Source: a virus. From it: a DNA stretch of 23,553 nucleotides. Location: the IMG/VR virus record IMGVR_UViG_3300037963_000712, positions 1-23,553 of that record; one strand, written 5' to 3'. The notes under the pieces are model-generated. The model worked only from the letters and a program-made list of their open reading frames with translations. It had not been told where the DNA came from and searched no databases. Shown here in pieces: positions 21,640 through 23,553 of the stretch (the first letter of the stretch is position 1; the number at the start of each line of letters is the position of its first letter). Made by a program: the position numbers and the translations under genes.

Positions 21640-22755
21640 TTATTGTCCATAATATATATAATTTGTTCCTGCTGGTTCTTCATGCTCCTTATATGTTACT
21701 TCTTTTAATGTAGTGTCTTTTTGTGATATATACATTTTACCTTCTGTTACTTGTCCTTGTAATACATAAAATTGTGGATTAGTTGTTACAGATGAAGCAC
21801 CATATATAGCTGAAATAAACGCATTACCTGTTTTTAGTGGTGTACCACCTGTACTGTTTAAAGCGTTGTTAGAAGCTAATACAATAGCTATACCATAGTA
21901 ATCTGATGGGTTTTTTACAGGTCTAATATTTAGTGTTGAACCTACTATTGTACCACCACCTACAGCACCACCTGTTTGATTATATTGTTTACACTCTACT
22001 AAATTTGCTGCCAATGTAGGATTGCCAATTTGCGCAAAAGAATGTGATGTGGTTTGTGGTACTGATGTTATATTAGTAACTTGTACTTCAGTTGCACCAC
22101 CTACTGAAAAACCATAAGAATGTCCAACAGGCATTTTAGATACAATATCAAATGTTATACCTGTTGATGTTTGTACTACATTTTGAATTTCTACAAATCT
22201 TGTATTATCAGCTTGTGCAGTATCTGTACCTACTAAAAATGCACCGTCAAAAATAACATCATTACAAGTGTTTTTTATATCCATATTATATGTTCCTGCT
22301 GATAACCTATCTATTTCTTGTGTATAGACATCATTTTTACCTGTTAAATCTTTTGTATATATTTCTGTTGCTGATGGATCTTCTACAATAACTTTACCTA
22401 AAACTCCTGCACTTGTAGGTGGTAATGTATTGCAATTATAAGATACACTACCTGCTGAATATTGTGTTGTAAGTTCATATACGTTATAATCATAATAACC
22501 AACAGGTAAAGCTATAAATTGTCCTAAAAACATATCAGGACTTGTATTTTTCGGTGTTAATGTACCTGTTGTATATCTATCATCTACATTAATCTTTAAT
22601 AAATAAGTATATACTACACTACCTGACATATCATTAGTTATTTCAAATAGTAAAGCTACTTGTGTTTTTGCAACACTTGTATCTATTCTATTATCTTCTG
22701 TTGATATGTATACACTCTGTTCTGTATTTGGTGTAGTGTAATCTAATTGTATCAT
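21640..22755 (-). CDS. Beta-rich structural protein (371 aa)
   Basis: A Thr/Val/Asn-rich protein, starting MIQLDYTTPNTEQSVYISTE, with no helix-rich part. I see at least two sections: 1-150, strand-rich with FLGQFIALPVGYYDYNVYEL, and a C-terminal part with YYGIAIVLASNNALNSTGG and the end KEHEEPAGTNYIYYGQ. It is the first gene after the strong terminator at 22794-22821. Position between capsid-type and portal-type genes suggests a virion protein, perhaps a head decoration or fibre component. No domain is assigned. Confidence 0.55.
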   Translation of the reverse strand: MIQLDYTTPNTEQSVYISTEDNRIDTSVAKTQVALLFEITNDMSGSVVYTYLLKINVDDRYTTGTLTPKNTSPDMFLGQFIALPVGYYDYNVYELTTQYSAGSVSYNCNTLPPTSAGVLGKVIVEDPSATEIYTKDLTGKNDVYTQEIDRLSAGTYNMDIKNTCNDVIFDGAFLVGTDTAQADNTRFVEIQNVVQTSTGITFDIVSKMPVGHSYGFSVGGATEVQVTNITSVPQTTSHSFAQIGNPTLAANLVECKQYNQTGGAVGGGTIVGSTLNIRPVKNPSDYYGIAIVLASNNALNSTGGTPLKTGNAFISAIYGASSVTTNPQFYVLQGQVTEGKMYISQKDTTLKEVTYKEHEEPAGTNYIYYGQ

Positions 22756-22793
22756 ATTATAATATAGAAAATTGTAGAATTTATTTGTATTCT

Positions 22794-22821
22794 AAAAAAA
22801 AAGGTGGTATAAAACCACCTT
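22794..22821 (-). terminator. Intrinsic terminator after the 200-residue virion gene
   Basis: On the minus strand AAGGTGGT and ACCACCTT pair perfectly over 8 bp with a 5-base loop, followed by TTTTTTT. The symmetric sequence on the plus strand runs aaggtggt (22801-22808) and accacctt (22814-22821) with an A run at 22794-22802. It lies 37 bases after the stop of the upstream gene. Confidence 0.85.
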
Positions 22822-22857
22822 AATTAAGAAAATATATAAAAACACTAATGTTAGAGT

Positions 22858-23460
22858 TTATGATATTACAATTCCACCTGGTATATCAAAATCTGAATTG
22901 TCAAACGGTGTAGTATTATAATCTGCAACTATTTGCATTGGGGTTTCTTCCATACCATCAAAAGTCCAAGAATAACCGTTGTGTGAATCAAAACTACTTC
23001 CGCTTAAATTAGTTCCACTATTTAAACGCATACCGTTTCTTAAACCCATTCCAACTATAACGTGATGTCCAGTATCATTTAATTGATTTAGCGCAGCAAA
23101 TACAATTAATTTACTTAATGCTAATAATCTTACTTGGTTTTGGTCAGCAGTAGATAATTGATTTAGTTTTAAAGTAATTTGTGGTGTGTAGTGTATAGTC
23201 CCGTTTTCGCTCGAGCCAACAATACTTTCCGTCAAACTGCTTTCACCACGTGGTACAGTATAACGATATAAAGATTTACCAGTTAACATATTAATATCTG
23301 TTATAGAACCAGTATTAGTTATTATACCAGTACCAAATACTTCACCAGTTGTTGCATTTTTAGTAAATTCATCATAAACTCCAAAATAAACGTATTTTAT
23401 ACCACCTGCAATTCTATCACATTGTAGTTCCCTTCCTTTTGTTAAACTTGTACAAGCCAT
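22858..23460 (-). CDS. Probable major virion protein, tail-tube candidate (200 aa)
   Basis: Starts MACTSLTKGRELQCDRIAGG, followed by IKYVYFGVYDEFTKN, and ends in a beta-like part with NGYSWTFDGMEETPMQIVAD. I remember this opening (MACxSLxxGR...C...GGIK.VYF) as a recurrent structural protein of flavobacterial phages; the pattern and size suit a tail-tube protein, but I am not certain. The gene sits alone between two hairpins, and it has more G/C codons than its neighbours (for example GGC TCG AGC GAA AAC GGG), as is common in highly expressed genes. An A-rich leader precedes the ATG. Confidence 0.6.
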   Translation of the reverse strand: MACTSLTKGRELQCDRIAGGIKYVYFGVYDEFTKNATTGEVFGTGIITNTGSITDINMLTGKSLYRYTVPRGESSLTESIVGSSENGTIHYTPQITLKLNQLSTADQNQVRLLALSKLIVFAALNQLNDTGHHVIVGMGLRNGMRLNSGTNLSGSSFDSHNGYSWTFDGMEETPMQIVADYNTTPFDNSDFDIPGGIVIS

Positions 23461-23482
23461 ATTTATTTATTTTTAAAGTTAA

Positions 23483-23506
23483 GGTAGAGGTTTTTACACC
23501 CCTACC
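23483..23506 (-). terminator. Weak terminator or processing hairpin
   Basis: On the minus strand GGTAGGGGT pairs with ACCTCTACC (9 bp with one G-T pair, 6-base loop), 13 bases after the stop of the partial upstream gene. It is followed by TTAACTTTAAAAATA, not a strong T run, so read-through is likely. It separates the two virion genes. Confidence 0.5.
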
Positions 23507-23519
23507 ATATTCTAGTTTA

Positions 23520-23553
23520 TTATGATTGTCTTACAATATCTGCACCTACACCA
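23520..23553 (-). CDS. C-terminal end of an upstream virion gene (capsid candidate)
   Basis: The minus-strand frame that fits the context ends GVGADIVRQS followed by TAA at 23522-23520. Only 11 codons including the stop are in the window. Its position before the 200-residue virion gene, with a hairpin after it, is compatible with the major capsid gene. The identity cannot be shown from ten residues. Confidence 0.35.
   Translation of the reverse strand, partial: GVGADIVRQS

Noticed and set aside
1-23553. tRNA genes, CRISPR arrays, insertion sequences, integrase, or restriction endonuclease.
   Set aside because: I looked for each by eye and saw no cloverleaf, spaced repeat array, transposase motif, integrase RHRY pattern or nuclease partner for the methyltransferases.

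Overview
The window looks like roughly 23.5 kb from the genome of a tailed dsDNA phage, or a prophage, of a Bacteroidota host, most likely a flavobacterium. Supporting signs are very AT-rich DNA, genes with A-rich leaders in place of Shine-Dalgarno sites, at least one Bacteroidota-type -7 box (TAnnTTTG), and several protein families I associate with flavobacterial phages. Every gene I can support lies on the minus strand, so the biological order runs from high to low coordinates. Genes are packed with 1-, 4- or 8-base overlaps, often TAATG or ATGA. I see no tRNA, CRISPR array, insertion sequence or integrase.

Reading in the direction of transcription. (1) 23553-20432: the last codons of a virion gene (perhaps the major capsid protein), a weak hairpin, a 200-residue virion protein bracketed by hairpins, then structural genes including a LamG/concanavalin-A-like protein. 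(2) 20429-17704: a portal protein with an unusual Cys-rich extension and a connector-like protein. (3) 17704-15976: a lysis cassette with a one-helix holin-like ORF, an M15 zinc peptidase endolysin, a two-helix membrane protein, a calcineurin-like metallophosphoesterase and a 24-residue membrane peptide. Several of its genes are under 60 codons. (4) 15911-8631: a candidate promoter, then small early genes, an SSB-like protein, a protein with a DnaA domain IV-like motif, a helix-turn-helix replication protein, a C5 and an N6/N4 DNA methyltransferase, NinG- and NinB-like recombination proteins, a sigma-like factor, zinc-ribbon proteins and a DUF3310-like protein. (5) 8585-1: terS, terL, a tail-chaperone-like gene with a probable -1 frameshift, neck/tail genes and two large tail proteins.

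The layout is unusual because terminase lies about 10 kb from portal and capsid, with the lysis and replication genes between them. The three most informative details are hidden by simple ORF calling. The TerL Walker A motif lies upstream of the first ATG and needs a CTG (or frameshift) start. A correctly phased T TTT TTT heptamer in the chaperone-like gene opens an 84-codon -1 extension. The endolysin's N-terminal stretch is contradicted by a better small ORF in another frame.
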